A DNA stretch of 56,053 nt. Source: Parvimonas parva (GTDB lineage: Bacteria > Bacillota > Clostridia > Tissierellales > Peptoniphilaceae). The stretch is taken from NCBI RefSeq assembly GCF_016552165.1, contig NZ_JACVDA010000014.1:1-56053 (forward strand), given 5' to 3'. The notes under the pieces were generated by a model, which saw nothing but the letters and a program-made list of their open reading frames with translations, searched no databases and was not told the DNA's origin. Numbering within the stretch: position 1 is the stretch's first letter; each line of letters starts with the position of its first letter. A program made the translations under genes and the position numbers. Positions 37,910-47,673 of this stretch are shown here, in pieces.

Positions 37910-38932
37910 ATGAGTTTTTCGTGGATTTTTGGGGAAGATTTAGCCTTAGATTTAGGAACGTCTAATACTTTAATATACTCAAATAAAAAAGACGGTAAGA
38001 TTATTGAGCCTTCTGTTGTTGCAGTTGATTTAAATAATTATGAGATTGTTGCCGTTGGAGAAAAAGCAAAAAGTATGGAGGGAAAAACTCCAGATAATAT
38101 AATAACATTGGCACCTATAAAGGGAGGTAAAATTATAAATTTTGAAATTGCTCAGGTAATGTTGACAAATTTATTTAAAAAAGCAAAATCAAGTTTTTCA
38201 ATTTTTAATCCTAAGGTTTATATTACAATATCAAGTGGAATTTCCGAAGTGGATAAAAGAGCGATAGAAGATTGTGTAATTTATTCCGGAGCGAGAAGTG
38301 TTGAATTTATAGCAACTGCAGTTGCATCAGCTGTTGGAATGGGACTTCCTGTTTTGGAGCCTTCAGGTAGTATTGTAGTTAATATCGGTGGGGGAACTGT
38401 TGATGTTTCTTTGGTAAGTCTTGGAGGAGTTGTTGCCTCTAAATTTGTTGATATTGGTGGAGATTCAATTGATTATGATATTGTAAATATCGTTAAAAAC
38501 AAATATGATTTGATGATTGACAAGGAAACGGCAGAATATATAAAAATAAATTTGGCATCATTTATTACAAGTAATATCACAAATAATCTTTCTATATTTG
38601 GTAGAGATATAAATAGTGGTATGCCTAGAAATGCAATAATCTATGGAAAAGATATAACTTCATCACTATTCCCGCTTTTTAATGCAGTTACAGATGCAAT
38701 AAAAGTAATATTAGAAAAGACACCACCTTCAATGACAGGTAATATTTTAAGAAATGGAATCTTTTTAACAGGGGGCTGTTCTAAGATTAACGGTTGTGTT
38801 GAATATTTGGAAAATGAAATAGGGATAGCTGTAAATGTTGTTGAAAATCCATTAACTTGCACATGCGAAGGTGCTAGTAAATTGATTAATAAGATTAAGA
38901 TTAAAAACAATAGGAGAAAGAATAATGAATAG
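37910..38932 (+). CDS. mreB: Rod shape-determining protein MreB
   Basis: Actin-like filament protein that guides side-wall synthesis. The 340-residue product has phosphate-1 loop ALDLGTSNTLIYS near 12-24, phosphate-2 segment VVNIGGGTVDVSLVSLG and the adenosine motif FLTGGCSKINGC near 283. It has the position and order radC-mreBCD-PBP2 of Bacillus-type genomes. Sequence divergence from rod-shaped species appears considerable (for example DLNNYEIVAVGEKAKSM). It overlaps mreC by 8 bases. Confidence 0.95.
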   Translation: MSFSWIFGEDLALDLGTSNTLIYSNKKDGKIIEPSVVAVDLNNYEIVAVGEKAKSMEGKTPDNIITLAPIKGGKIINFEIAQVMLTNLFKKAKSSFSIFNPKVYITISSGISEVDKRAIEDCVIYSGARSVEFIATAVASAVGMGLPVLEPSGSIVVNIGGGTVDVSLVSLGGVVASKFVDIGGDSIDYDIVNIVKNKYDLMIDKETAEYIKINLASFITSNITNNLSIFGRDINSGMPRNAIIYGKDITSSLFPLFNAVTDAIKVILEKTPPSMTGNILRNGIFLTGGCSKINGCVEYLENEIGIAVNVVENPLTCTCEGASKLINKIKIKNNRRKNNE

Positions 38933-39788
38933 ATTTAGAAATATTAAGTCCCGTAAAAAGAAAATTTCTTTTTTTATGACTGTTATAATTTTAAGTTCTA
39001 TAATTTTTTTCAGTGCTACTTCTTCTATTATGAATATTGGAGAAAATGCAATTGGAACAGTTACAAGTTCTGTTTCAAGATTAGTTTATTCTTCAATAGC
39101 AAGTTCTAAAGAAGTTTTTACAAATATTTTCGGCTCTAAATCTATTAGAGAAGAAAATGAAAAATTGAAGATTGAAAATGCAGAACTTAAAGAAAAAAAT
39201 ATTAATATGGAAAATATAATAGCCAAAGAAGATTTTTTGAAAAATGAATATAATTTATATTTACAAAATAAGGAAAGTCTTATAAGTGCTAATGTTATTG
39301 CATTAGATAACAATAATTTATTCATAAGATTTAATATAAATAAGGGAAGTAAAGACGGCGTAAAAGTCGGAGATATTATCGTTCAAGGAACTGCTGGAGA
39401 TAAAGAAAATACTTATATTAAAGCTGTTGTTGGTAAGGTAATAGAAGTTGGATATAATTGGAGCAAGGTTTCAAGTTTAGTTGACTCTACAAGTAATATT
39501 TCATTTAATATAGTTAGAAGTCAATCTTATGGAGCTATAAGTGGACAAGAAAACAATCTTCTTTCAGGTTTTATGTATAAGTCTGATGCTGACGTTGTTG
39601 TTGGTGATAGGTTAGTTACTTCAGGTAGAGGTGGAATTTTTCCCAGAGATTTATATATAGGAGAGGTTACAGAAGTTAAGTCTTCAGATAATAATCTTGA
39701 AAAGAAAATTAGTGTTAAATCTCCTGTTGATTTTACAACTTTATTTAGAGTTTTTGTATTAAAAGGAAATGGTGGTAGTAATGAATAG
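38925..39788 (+). CDS. mreC: Cell shape protein MreC
   Basis: A 287-residue single-pass membrane protein with a helix at about 14-32 (SFFMTVIILSSIIFFSAT), a coiled coil (REENEKLKIENAELKEKN at about 76-93) and the beta-barrel domain with ALDNNNLFIRFNINKGSKDGV and TSGRGGIFPRDLYIGEV segments. It links MreB with the murein enzymes outside the membrane. Overlaps mreB and mreD. Confidence 0.93.
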   Translation: MNRFRNIKSRKKKISFFMTVIILSSIIFFSATSSIMNIGENAIGTVTSSVSRLVYSSIASSKEVFTNIFGSKSIREENEKLKIENAELKEKNINMENIIAKEDFLKNEYNLYLQNKESLISANVIALDNNNLFIRFNINKGSKDGVKVGDIIVQGTAGDKENTYIKAVVGKVIEVGYNWSKVSSLVDSTSNISFNIVRSQSYGAISGQENNLLSGFMYKSDADVVVGDRLVTSGRGGIFPRDLYIGEVTEVKSSDNNLEKKISVKSPVDFTTLFRVFVLKGNGGSNE

Positions 39789-40278
39789 ATTAAAGGTTGT
39801 GTTAATGTTTTTTGCAAGTATAATGATACAAACAGCAATATTACCTAATTTTAGTATATTTAACTCTAAGGCTAATCTAAGTTTGGCTCTTGTAGTTGCA
39901 ATAGCTATGAATTTTGGTTCTTATTCTGCTGGATATTCCGGAATTGTACTTGGATTTTTTGAAGATATTTTATTTTCAAGAATAATAGGTGTAAGAGCTC
40001 TTATATACTACATTATAGGTTTTATAGTTGGATATAGTGAGGACTCCATAAACAAAGGAGATATACGTTCCGGCTCTATAATTACAGTTGTAGCAACTTT
40101 ATTTTATTGGGTTATGAATACAATAATTTATATGTTCTTGGAAAGTTCATCATCTTCTGCTCTTGTAAAGTATTTAAAAGGGTCGATAATTATTGAATTG
40201 ATTTTAAATGTTTTATTGTACTTGGTATGTCATTATACTTTGAAGAAGATGTTTAAAAAGAAAAAATTTAGATTTTAG
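39781..40278 (+). CDS. mreD: Rod shape-determining protein MreD
   Basis: A 165-residue membrane protein with five hydrophobic helices, LPNFSIFNSKANLSLALVVA near the start and LGFFEDILFSRIIGVRALIY near 55. ATG 39781 overlaps the mreC end by 8 bases and has GGTGGTAG before it; the frame extends to 39769. It completes the elongasome mreBCD set. Confidence 0.9.
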   Translation: MNRLKVVLMFFASIMIQTAILPNFSIFNSKANLSLALVVAIAMNFGSYSAGYSGIVLGFFEDILFSRIIGVRALIYYIIGFIVGYSEDSINKGDIRSGSIITVVATLFYWVMNTIIYMFLESSSSSALVKYLKGSIIIELILNVLLYLVCHYTLKKMFKKKKFRF

Positions 40279-40289
40279 TAGGTAAGTTT

Positions 40290-43200
40290 ATGAAAATTTT
40301 TGATAAAAATAAATTAGAAAAAATTAAAGATAGACAATTAAGATATAAAATAGTTTATTCTGTTCTATTTCTTTTGATGTCATTACTTGTTATAAAATTA
40401 TTTCATTTAACAATTATAACTGGAGATGATTATAGAAATAAGGCTGATAACAACAGACTTAAAGATGTTAAAATAACAGCTCCAAGGGGAAATATTTATG
40501 ATAAAAATGGAAATTTGTTAGCAGGGGTTAAGACAAGTCCTGCCGTTCAGATTTTAAAAGATGAATTTAATAGATTAACTAAAGAAGAAAAGATTAAAAA
40601 GGTTGATGAATTAATAACTATACTTAATAAAGATGGCGCAAGTTGGGATACCGATGATTATTTTATAGGGATTAATTACTTTGTATATTCTTCAAAAGTT
40701 GATTATTTTACTGAATTAAAAACTCCAAAAGAAAAAGTTTTAGATATAATTATGGAAAATAAATTAGTTGAAGATATTTTGAAATTGAAAATAGAAAAAA
40801 GTTCCTCTTCAAATTTTTCATACTATATAATAAAAAATGTTATAAGAGATTTGCAACTTAAAGGAATATATGTTCCAAGTGATTTTTTTGATGTTGATAG
40901 TGGAGAAATTGCTTTTACTAAAGGAAAAGAATACGATGAATATGCAAAAGATAAAGACCTTTCAAAAGGGATATATTCACATATTGCAGATTTAATAAAA
41001 GATGATAAGTCAATTCTAAGAAAGATTTTAGAACAACCTCTTTCAAGAAAATTGATTTTTGATGAATTGAAAAGTAAAAATCTTTTAGGAAATATTGAAT
41101 TAAGTCCTTTAGAAGACTTGAATAATTATAACTTTTTATTGATAAAAGCTGAATTAAATAAACAAAATTCTAAGGTTACATTGGAAACAAGTGCTAAAGA
41201 TGATTTTTATAATATGGTTAGAAAATTTACTTTGGATAAGTTGTTGTCTTATGTAAAAGTTGATAAAGACGGGAAAAAAATAATTCCTGCCGAAATTTTG
41301 CTTAAAAAATTAGAAGAAAAAAAACTTAATGCAAATGTTGAATACACTTTAGTTAAAGATGAAAATGATAGAGAAAAAGTTCAATTTTCTTACAAAAATG
41401 AGGGAAATAAAGATGTTGAACCTTTAACATATCTTATTTCCATTGCAGAAGAAAATAATCTACTTTATGATTTTGTTCTATCCGATGATATAAAATTTGT
41501 TGCTCAGGAAGTAAATACAGAAAATAATATTATTTTAAAAATTTCTATTACTAAAAAAGATTTTGATTATGTATATAATATTAACAAAAAAGATATAAAA
41601 AATAGATACCAAATAAAAGATGATTATACTGCTGAAAGTTTATTTACACTTTTAAAGAAACTTTATTCAATAGAAGAATTGAATGATTATAGTGCATATA
41701 GTTATTTGGTATTGAGTAGAAAGGTTGAGTTGCAAGGAGATAAGGCATATATTCCAATTACTCTTACTTATGGAATATCTGAGCCTTGTATATCTAACAT
41801 AAAAGAAAAATTTGCAAATAATAACGGTATTACTGTTTCAATGGAACCGATAAGATATTATCCTAATGGAGAGTTAGCGTCTCATATATTGGGATATATT
41901 GGAAAAATTTCTCAACAAGATGAAATTGAAAAGTATAATAAAGAAAAAGGATATTCTTCTGATAGCTTTATAGGTAAGACAGGAGTAGAGGAAAGTCAAG
42001 AAGTTTCTTTAAAAGGAAAAGATGGCTTTAAAAAGGTTATGGTTGATAACAGAGGAAATAGAACAGAAACTATTTCTGAAACTTCAGCAGTTCCAGGAAA
42101 AAATGTATATTTATCTTTAGATTTAAATTTACAAAAAACTGCAGAAGAATCTTTAAAGCGTACTTTGGAATCAATTAGAGGTGCTAGTGAATATAAAAGC
42201 AAGTGGGGAAGTTATACTCCTCATCAAAGCTATCCTAATGCAACAAGTGGTGCAGTAGTTGTGCTTGATGTTAAGACTGGAAAAGTTTTAGCTCTTGCAA
42301 GTTATCCTGCTTATGACCCAAATCTTTTTGTAACAGGGATTTCTAATAGTGATTGGATAAGTTTATTTCCTGAAGACCCTAGAGATTTTTTAGCGCCAAG
42401 ACCATTGTATAATATTGCAACACAAAGTGTTTCACAACCAGGTTCTACTTTTAAATTAGCCACTTCATTGTCAGCGCTTGAAAAGGGATTGGACCCAAGT
42501 GAAAATATTAATTGTCAAGGTGTAATGGACGTTGGTGATACAAAGTTTGGTTGTTGGATATGGAATCAATATAAACAAGTTCATGGAAATGAAAATCTTA
42601 GAACAGCTTTAAGAGATAGTTGTAACTATTATTTTTATGCCTTAGCTTTAGGAAAAGACCCTAAGTCAAATAAGAAGACGGGTGTTAAAGTTGAGATTGA
42701 AGATTTGGTTAAAACTGTTAGTGAATTAGGACTTGGAGAAAGAACTGGAATTGAAATAAACATTCCAAGAGAAAGTAAGGGTGTTATTCCTGATTCAAAT
42801 ACAAAAAAATCTTTAACAAAAATTATGCTTAAACAAAGATTGGAAAAAGAAATTGAAAAATATATTTTAGCTGGAAAAAATAAAGATGATTATGATTTTG
42901 CTAAAATAATTGATACAATTGTAAATTGGACTGAAGAAGAAAAAGTTCCATCAAGAACAGAGGTTATTAACAGATTAAAAGAAATGCAATTAAATGCTGA
43001 AGAACCTGTTGCAAATTCAAAAGTATCTTTAGCAGATATGATAAAGTTTGACTATTTAAATCAAGCATCTTGGTCTAATGCAGACTCACTAAATACTGTA
43101 ATCGGACAAGGACAAAATGCATATACTCCTATACAAATGGCAAGATATATGGCGATGATTGCAAATGGTGGACAAAAGTTAAAAACTTCTGTAATTGAAA

Positions 43201-43646
43201 AAATTGTTAGCTATGATAACAAAATAACTTCATTTCAAAATAACCCTGAAACTGAAAAATCAAGTTTTAATCCTAGAAATTTAAAATATATTTTAGAAGG
43301 AATGAATATGGCATCAAAGACTTCTGAAAATGCTAAAATTTTTAGAGAATTGCCAATAGAAATTGGTACAAAGACAGGAACTGCACAAAAGAGTGGAGTC
43401 AATCCTGTTACAGGACAACTTTACGATAACTATGCTTGGACAGTTTCTTTTGCTCCATATAATAATCCTGAAATTGCAATAGCAACAGTAATTTTTCAAG
43501 GAGGAGCAGGTGCATTTTGTGGACCTATTGTTAGAGATATAGTTGGTCAATATATTGATAATAAAACAGAATCTGGAGAAAATCTACAGTCTGATAAAAA
43601 AAATGATGATAATTCAGGAAATGGTGGAAATTTAGTTGGAGATTAG
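40290..43646 (+). CDS. Penicillin-binding protein 2-type transpeptidase, enlarged
   Basis: Elongasome D,D-transpeptidase (MrdA-like), 1118 residues against 600-720 usually. It has a membrane anchor (about 18-40), APRGNIYDKNGNLLAG near 68-83, and PIRYYPNGELASHILGYIGK only at about 525, so an extra block of roughly 300 residues sits in the pedestal. Transpeptidase motifs: STFK (Ser719), SCN in RDSCNYY and KTG in IGTKTGTAQKS. A second, lysine/glutamate-rich insert of about 90 residues lies between GVIPDS and the WSNADSLNTVIGQGQ segment. It follows mreD by 11 bases. Confidence 0.9.
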   Translation: MKIFDKNKLEKIKDRQLRYKIVYSVLFLLMSLLVIKLFHLTIITGDDYRNKADNNRLKDVKITAPRGNIYDKNGNLLAGVKTSPAVQILKDEFNRLTKEEKIKKVDELITILNKDGASWDTDDYFIGINYFVYSSKVDYFTELKTPKEKVLDIIMENKLVEDILKLKIEKSSSSNFSYYIIKNVIRDLQLKGIYVPSDFFDVDSGEIAFTKGKEYDEYAKDKDLSKGIYSHIADLIKDDKSILRKILEQPLSRKLIFDELKSKNLLGNIELSPLEDLNNYNFLLIKAELNKQNSKVTLETSAKDDFYNMVRKFTLDKLLSYVKVDKDGKKIIPAEILLKKLEEKKLNANVEYTLVKDENDREKVQFSYKNEGNKDVEPLTYLISIAEENNLLYDFVLSDDIKFVAQEVNTENNIILKISITKKDFDYVYNINKKDIKNRYQIKDDYTAESLFTLLKKLYSIEELNDYSAYSYLVLSRKVELQGDKAYIPITLTYGISEPCISNIKEKFANNNGITVSMEPIRYYPNGELASHILGYIGKISQQDEIEKYNKEKGYSSDSFIGKTGVEESQEVSLKGKDGFKKVMVDNRGNRTETISETSAVPGKNVYLSLDLNLQKTAEESLKRTLESIRGASEYKSKWGSYTPHQSYPNATSGAVVVLDVKTGKVLALASYPAYDPNLFVTGISNSDWISLFPEDPRDFLAPRPLYNIATQSVSQPGSTFKLATSLSALEKGLDPSENINCQGVMDVGDTKFGCWIWNQYKQVHGNENLRTALRDSCNYYFYALALGKDPKSNKKTGVKVEIEDLVKTVSELGLGERTGIEINIPRESKGVIPDSNTKKSLTKIMLKQRLEKEIEKYILAGKNKDDYDFAKIIDTIVNWTEEEKVPSRTEVINRLKEMQLNAEEPVANSKVSLADMIKFDYLNQASWSNADSLNTVIGQGQNAYTPIQMARYMAMIANGGQKLKTSVIEKIVSYDNKITSFQNNPETEKSSFNPRNLKYILEGMNMASKTSENAKIFRELPIEIGTKTGTAQKSGVNPVTGQLYDNYAWTVSFAPYNNPEIAIATVIFQGGAGAFCGPIVRDIVGQYIDNKTESGENLQSDKKNDDNSGNGGNLVGD

Positions 43647-43656
43647 CCAAAAAGTA

Positions 43657-43685
43657 TTGAAAATTTAATTATTTTGATATATAAT
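43657..43685 (+). promoter_or_regulatory. Promoter of the BMP lipoprotein gene
   Basis: TTGAAA at 43657-43662, 17-base spacer, TATAAT at 43680-43685. Confidence 0.82.
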
Positions 43686-43716
43686 GTAATAGATTAAATA
43701 ATTTAGGAGGTTTCGT

Positions 43717-44766
43717 ATGAAATTCAAAAAGACTTTCGCAGCGCTTTTAGTTGGTGCTATGATTTTAACAGGTTGTTCTTCTAAACCTGAAGGAAAAAAA
43801 GAAACAAAAACAGAAGAAAAGAAAGAAAATACTGGAAAGAAAATTAAGTATGCTATGGTAACTGATACTGGTGGTGTTAATGACCAATCTTTCAACCAAT
43901 CTGCTTATGAAGGCTTAAAAGATTTAGAAAAAGAAGGATTAGCTACTATTAGCTATGTTGAAAGTAAACAAGCATCTGATTACAAAGGAAACTTAGAAAC
44001 TTTACTTGATTCTAAAAATGATTTAATTGCAGGTATCGGTTTTGCATTAGCAAAAGATATGGAAGCTGCAGCAAAAGCTAACCCAGACCAAAAATATGTA
44101 ATTATTGACTCAGCTTTTGAAAACACTCCAAAGAATCTTATCGGAACAATTTTTGCGGATAATGAAAACTCATTCTTAGTTGGATATATCGCTGGAACAT
44201 TAACTACTTCAAACAAAGTTGGATTTGTTGGTGGAGTTACTTCTCCATTAATCAAAAAATTTGAAGCTGGTTTTAGAGCAGGTGTTGAACTTGCAGCAAA
44301 AGATAACAAAAAAACAGTAGAAGTTGTTGCTCAATATGCTGAAAGTTTCGGAGATGCTACAAAAGGTAAAGCAATTGCTAACAGTATGTACACATCTGGA
44401 GTTGATATGATTTTCCACGCAGCTGGTGGTACTGGTAATGGTGTTATTGAATCAGCAAAAGAAAATCAAAAATTCGTATTTGGTGTAGATAGAGACCAAT
44501 CTTACTTAGCTCCTGAATATGTTATAGCTTCTACAATCAAAAAAGTAAATGAAGCCATTAAGAGTGTTGGTAAAGAATTAGCTGAAGGAAAATTCAGAGG
44601 TGGAGAAACTATCGAATTTTCATTAAAGACTAATGGTGTTGACGTTGCTTACGGAAAAGAAGACCAATTAAAAATCAAGATTCCTAATGAATTAAAACAA
44701 AAAATTGAAGAATTAAAGAAGAGTATTGCTGAAGGTAAAGTTACAGTACCAACAGAAGTAAAATAA
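43717..44766 (+). CDS. BMP-family lipoprotein, nucleoside binding
   Basis: A 349-residue lipoprotein of the BMP/PnrA (TmpC, Med) family. Signal peptide with lipobox LTGC near 18-21, then a Lys/Glu-rich linker and the binding domain with VTDTGGVNDQSFNQSAYEGL, the aromatic-ligand loop and VFGVDRDQSYLAPEYVIAS. It is the binding protein for nucleoside ABC importers. No ATPase or permease gene is adjacent; the ABC operon at 4.2-7.7 kb is the likely partner. ATG 43717 follows TAGGAGG. It has its own terminator. Confidence 0.93.
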   Translation: MKFKKTFAALLVGAMILTGCSSKPEGKKETKTEEKKENTGKKIKYAMVTDTGGVNDQSFNQSAYEGLKDLEKEGLATISYVESKQASDYKGNLETLLDSKNDLIAGIGFALAKDMEAAAKANPDQKYVIIDSAFENTPKNLIGTIFADNENSFLVGYIAGTLTTSNKVGFVGGVTSPLIKKFEAGFRAGVELAAKDNKKTVEVVAQYAESFGDATKGKAIANSMYTSGVDMIFHAAGGTGNGVIESAKENQKFVFGVDRDQSYLAPEYVIASTIKKVNEAIKSVGKELAEGKFRGGETIEFSLKTNGVDVAYGKEDQLKIKIPNELKQKIEELKKSIAEGKVTVPTEVK

Positions 44767-44779
44767 ATGATTTTATTAG

Positions 44780-44803
44780 AAGGAAGCGAAAGCTTCCTTT
44801 TTT
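44780..44803 (+). terminator. Terminator of the BMP gene
   Basis: AAGGAAGC / GCTTCCTT arms, GAAA tetraloop, T run. Confidence 0.93.
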
Positions 44804-44826
44804 AATTAATTTTATTTGAAATGATA

Positions 44827-44855
44827 TTTACCTTTTTGTGTTAATATTATATAAT
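44827..44855 (+). promoter_or_regulatory. Promoter of guaA
   Basis: TTTACC at 44827-44832, 17-base spacer, TATAAT at 44850-44855. The leader is too short for a purine riboswitch. Confidence 0.7.
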
Positions 44856-44885
44856 ATTATTAAATATATTTAAGGAGAGTATTAG

Positions 44886-46418
44886 ATGAAAAATGAATTA
44901 GTTCTTGTAGTTGATTTTGGTGGACAATATAATCAGTTAATAGCTAGAAGAGTAAGAGATTTAAATGTATATTGTGAAGTTATACCTTATAACAAGGCTG
45001 TTAACGAAGTAAAAAATAAAAAACCTATCGGAATAATTTTTACAGGTGGTCCAAATAGTGTTTATGAGGAAAATGCACCAAAAATTGAAAAAGAAATTTT
45101 TGAACTTAATATACCTATTTTAGGATTATGTTATGGAATGCAATTAATATCTCGAACTTTTGGTGGAGTTGTAGAAAAAGCAGATAAAAAAGAATTTGGA
45201 AAAACTTTATGTATAAAAGATAAAAATTCAAAATTAGTTTCAAGTATGAAAAATGAAACAATAGTTTGGATGAGTCATCAAGACCAAGTTGTAAAACTAC
45301 CAGAAGGATTTGATTGTATTCAACATACATCTACTTGTCCTTATGCCGGAATAGAAAATGAAGAAAAGAAAATTTATGCAGTTCAATATCATCCGGAAGT
45401 AAATCATTCAGAAGAAGGAAAAGAACTGATAAAATCTTTCTTATATGATATATGTAATGCAAGTGGCGATTGGACAATGCAAAACTTTATGAATGAACAA
45501 ATATTAAAAATAAGACAAACAGTTGGAGATAAAAAAGTATTGTTAGCTCTTTCAGGTGGAGTAGATTCTTCAGTTTGTGCCAGCTTATTGTCAAAAGCTA
45601 TAGGAAATCAACTGACTTGTGTTTTCGTAGATACAGGACTTATGAGAAAAAATGAAGGTGATGAAGTAGAAGAAGCCTTCAAAAATGAAGAACTAAATTT
45701 TGTTAGAGTAAATGCTAAAGATAGATTTTTAGGTAAATTAAAAGGCGTTACTGACCCTGAACAAAAAAGAAAAATAATCGGAGAAGAATTTATTAGAGTA
45801 TTCGAAGATGAAGCAAAGAAAATTGGAGCAGTTGACTACTTAGGACAAGGAACAATTTACCCTGACGTAATAGAATCAGGACTTGGCGATGCAAAAGTTA
45901 TAAAATCACATCATAACGTAGGAGGACTTCCTGACGTAGTAGATTTTAAAGACTTAATCGAACCGTTAAGAGATTTATTCAAAGATGAAGTAAGAAGATT
46001 AGGACTTGAACTTAAAATGCCTGAATATTTAGTTTATAGACAACCATTCCCTGGTCCAGGACTTGGAATAAGAGTAATGGGCGAAGTAACAGAAGAAAAA
46101 TTAGAAATCTTAAGAGAGGCAGATGCAATCTTCAGAGAAGAAATTGCAAAAGCCGGAGAAGACAAAAATATAAGCCAATATTTCGCTGTTATAACAAATA
46201 ACAGAACAGTTGGAGTAATGGGAGACTTTAGAACTTACGATTATACACTAGCCCTAAGAGGGGTTACAACAACCGACTTTATGACAGCCGATTGGGCAAG
46301 AATCCCATACGAAGTACTAGACAGAGTTTCAGTAAGAATAGTAAACGAAGTAGGACACATCAACAGAATCGTATATGACATAACAAGCAAACCACCAGCA
46401 ACAATCGAATGGGAGTAG
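44886..46418 (+). CDS. guaA: GMP synthase (glutamine-hydrolysing)
   Basis: Makes GMP from XMP, ATP and glutamine. The 510-residue protein has the class I amidotransferase (GLCYGMQL with Cys near 79, [10 protein letters not shown] with His and Glu), the PP-loop LSGGVDSS near 226, [21 protein letters not shown] and the conserved end KPPATIEWE. The last codons are a known integration target for mobile elements, and an integrase gene lies directly downstream on the opposite strand. The gene end is intact. Confidence 0.97.
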   Translation: MKNELVLVVDFGGQYNQLIARRVRDLNVYCEVIPYNKAVNEVKNKKPIGIIFTGGPNSVYEENAPKIEKEIFELNIPILGLCYGMQLISRTFGGVVEKADKKEFGKTLCIKDKNSKLVSSMKNETIVWMSHQDQVVKLPEGFDCIQHTSTCPYAGIENEEKKIYAVQYHPEVNHSEEGKELIKSFLYDICNASGDWTMQNFMNEQILKIRQTVGDKKVLLALSGGVDSSVCASLLSKAIGNQLTCVFVDTGLMRKNEGDEVEEAFKNEELNFVRVNAKDRFLGKLKGVTDPEQKRKIIGEEFIRVFEDEAKKIGAVDYLGQGTIYPDVIESGLGDAKVIKSHHNVGGLPDVVDFKDLIEPLRDLFKDEVRRLGLELKMPEYLVYRQPFPGPGLGIRVMGEVTEEKLEILREADAIFREEIAKAGEDKNISQYFAVITNNRTVGVMGDFRTYDYTLALRGVTTTDFMTADWARIPYEVLDRVSVRIVNEVGHINRIVYDITSKPPATIEWE

Positions 46419-46426
46419 AAAAATAA

Positions 46427-46460
46427 TTAAATAAATATTGAAAAATCAATATTTATTTAA
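46427..46460 (+). repeat. 14-base perfect inverted repeat after guaA
   Basis: TTAAATAAATATTG and its reverse complement CAATATTTATTTAA around a six-base loop. It has no T run; it may end guaA mRNA or belong to the attachment region. Confidence 0.75.
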
Positions 46461-46482
46461 TATTTGAATAATAAAAATGGCA

Positions 46483-46517
46483 AAAAAGTGGCAAAGTTTA
46501 TATCTTAGCCACTTTTT
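46483..46517. terminator. Bidirectional terminator between guaA and the integrase gene
   Basis: AAAAAGTGGC and GCCACTTTTT arms, so both strands end in T residues. TGGCAAA occurs twice in direct orientation at 46479-46485 and 46490-46496, which may be integrase contact sites. Confidence 0.7.
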
Positions 46518-46534
46518 GTTTAATAAAATTAAAT

Positions 46535-46567
46535 ATAGATACTACTAGTTTAACTAGTAATATCTAT
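46535..46567. repeat. Near-perfect 33-base palindrome at the integrase gene end
   Basis: Arms at 46535-46550 and 46552-46567 are reverse complements over 16 bases with one mismatch, around a single central T. Such a long palindrome with no loop is more like a recombinase site than a terminator. It covers the integrase stop codon. Confidence 0.8.
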
Positions 46568-47672
46568 ACTATACTAATATCATTATATAAAATTATTTCT
46601 TTATTTTTTCTTGATTTTGTTACATGTATATAAATTTTTTCTATAACTTCTGATGTATCTCCAAGTCTATTTGAAATAGATTGTAAAGACATTCCTTTCT
46701 CAGCAAGAATAGAAGCACAAGTATGCCTAAATATATGGGGTGTTATTTTTTTACCTGTACTTAATTTTATTTTTTTTAATTCTCTATATATATGGTAATA
46801 TCCATATCCATAATTTAAATCATGTTTAGTTTTATTTGTTAAGGAAAAAAATAACATTAAATTATTATATGTTTTTTCATTTATACCAATTTCTCTTGAT
46901 TTTTTATTTTTTGTATTATTAACTATTTTTTTAATGTTTTTGAGTAAGTTTTTGTTATGCTTATTGAATATATTATCCTATCATTATACTTTTCAGCTTT
47001 TATATCATCTATATCTAAGGCTATAAATTCACCTATTCTAATTCCTGTTTCTAACAAAATATTTATACTTAATTCAATATCTTTTGGTAAATTTAAATTC
47101 ATAAGTTCTAACAATTCATCATATTCTAAATACTTATCTTTTACATCTTTTATTCCTGTTTTATATGAAATTAAAAAAGCTTTGGATTTTATTAGTTCTT
47201 GTTTGTAAGCAAAATTAATTATTTGATTTATAATAGAATGATGTGAAATGCTTATTTTATCACATTCTATTAATTTATTGTATATAATATAATTAAAATT
47301 ATTTATTGGAAAATCAAAAGTATATTCTTTTACCTTTTTAACAAATGTTTTTAATACAATATATCTTTGCTCCGTTATTTTTCCTATATGACTTTTTGTA
47401 TCTACATCAGTTGTAGTTATTAATTTCTTTTTATAATTTAAATATAAATCACATAATTCAAAAAAACTTATTGATTTCTTTTGAATATCATTTTTTAAAA
47501 CAGATTCAATTTTTTTATTTAACTTATATATTGCTTCTTTTCTTCCTTGAGGAGTATCTTTTTTTATAGTTTGAGACTTTACAACATCTTTTCCAGTTAG
47601 TGGGTCTTTTACACGTTCGCAATATCTAGCTTTTCCATCTTTATTATAACCTTCTTTTGGTTCTCTCCACAT
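46564..47672 (-). pseudogene. Tyrosine recombinase/integrase, broken by -1 shift in an A7 run
   Basis: A phage/ICE-type integrase reading towards guaA. The first frame (ATG 47672, 249 codons) has a DNA-binding start (MWREPKEGYNKDGKARYCER) and the first Arg box LLETGIRIGEFIALD. It stops at TAG right after a run of seven A (complement of T7 at 46926-46932). One added A, or a slip back by one base, leads into KIVNNTKNKKSREIG and then the frame that ends at 46564, with HIFRHTCASILAEKGM and the Tyr at KIYIHV. All catalytic residues R, H, R, H, Y are present, so only the frame is lost. Programmed -1 shift or sequencing error remain possible. Confidence 0.75.
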
Positions 47673-47673
47673 A

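Noticed and set aside
44804-44885. Purine riboswitch before guaA
   Set aside because: The leader after the promoter is only about 25 bases, too short for the aptamer.
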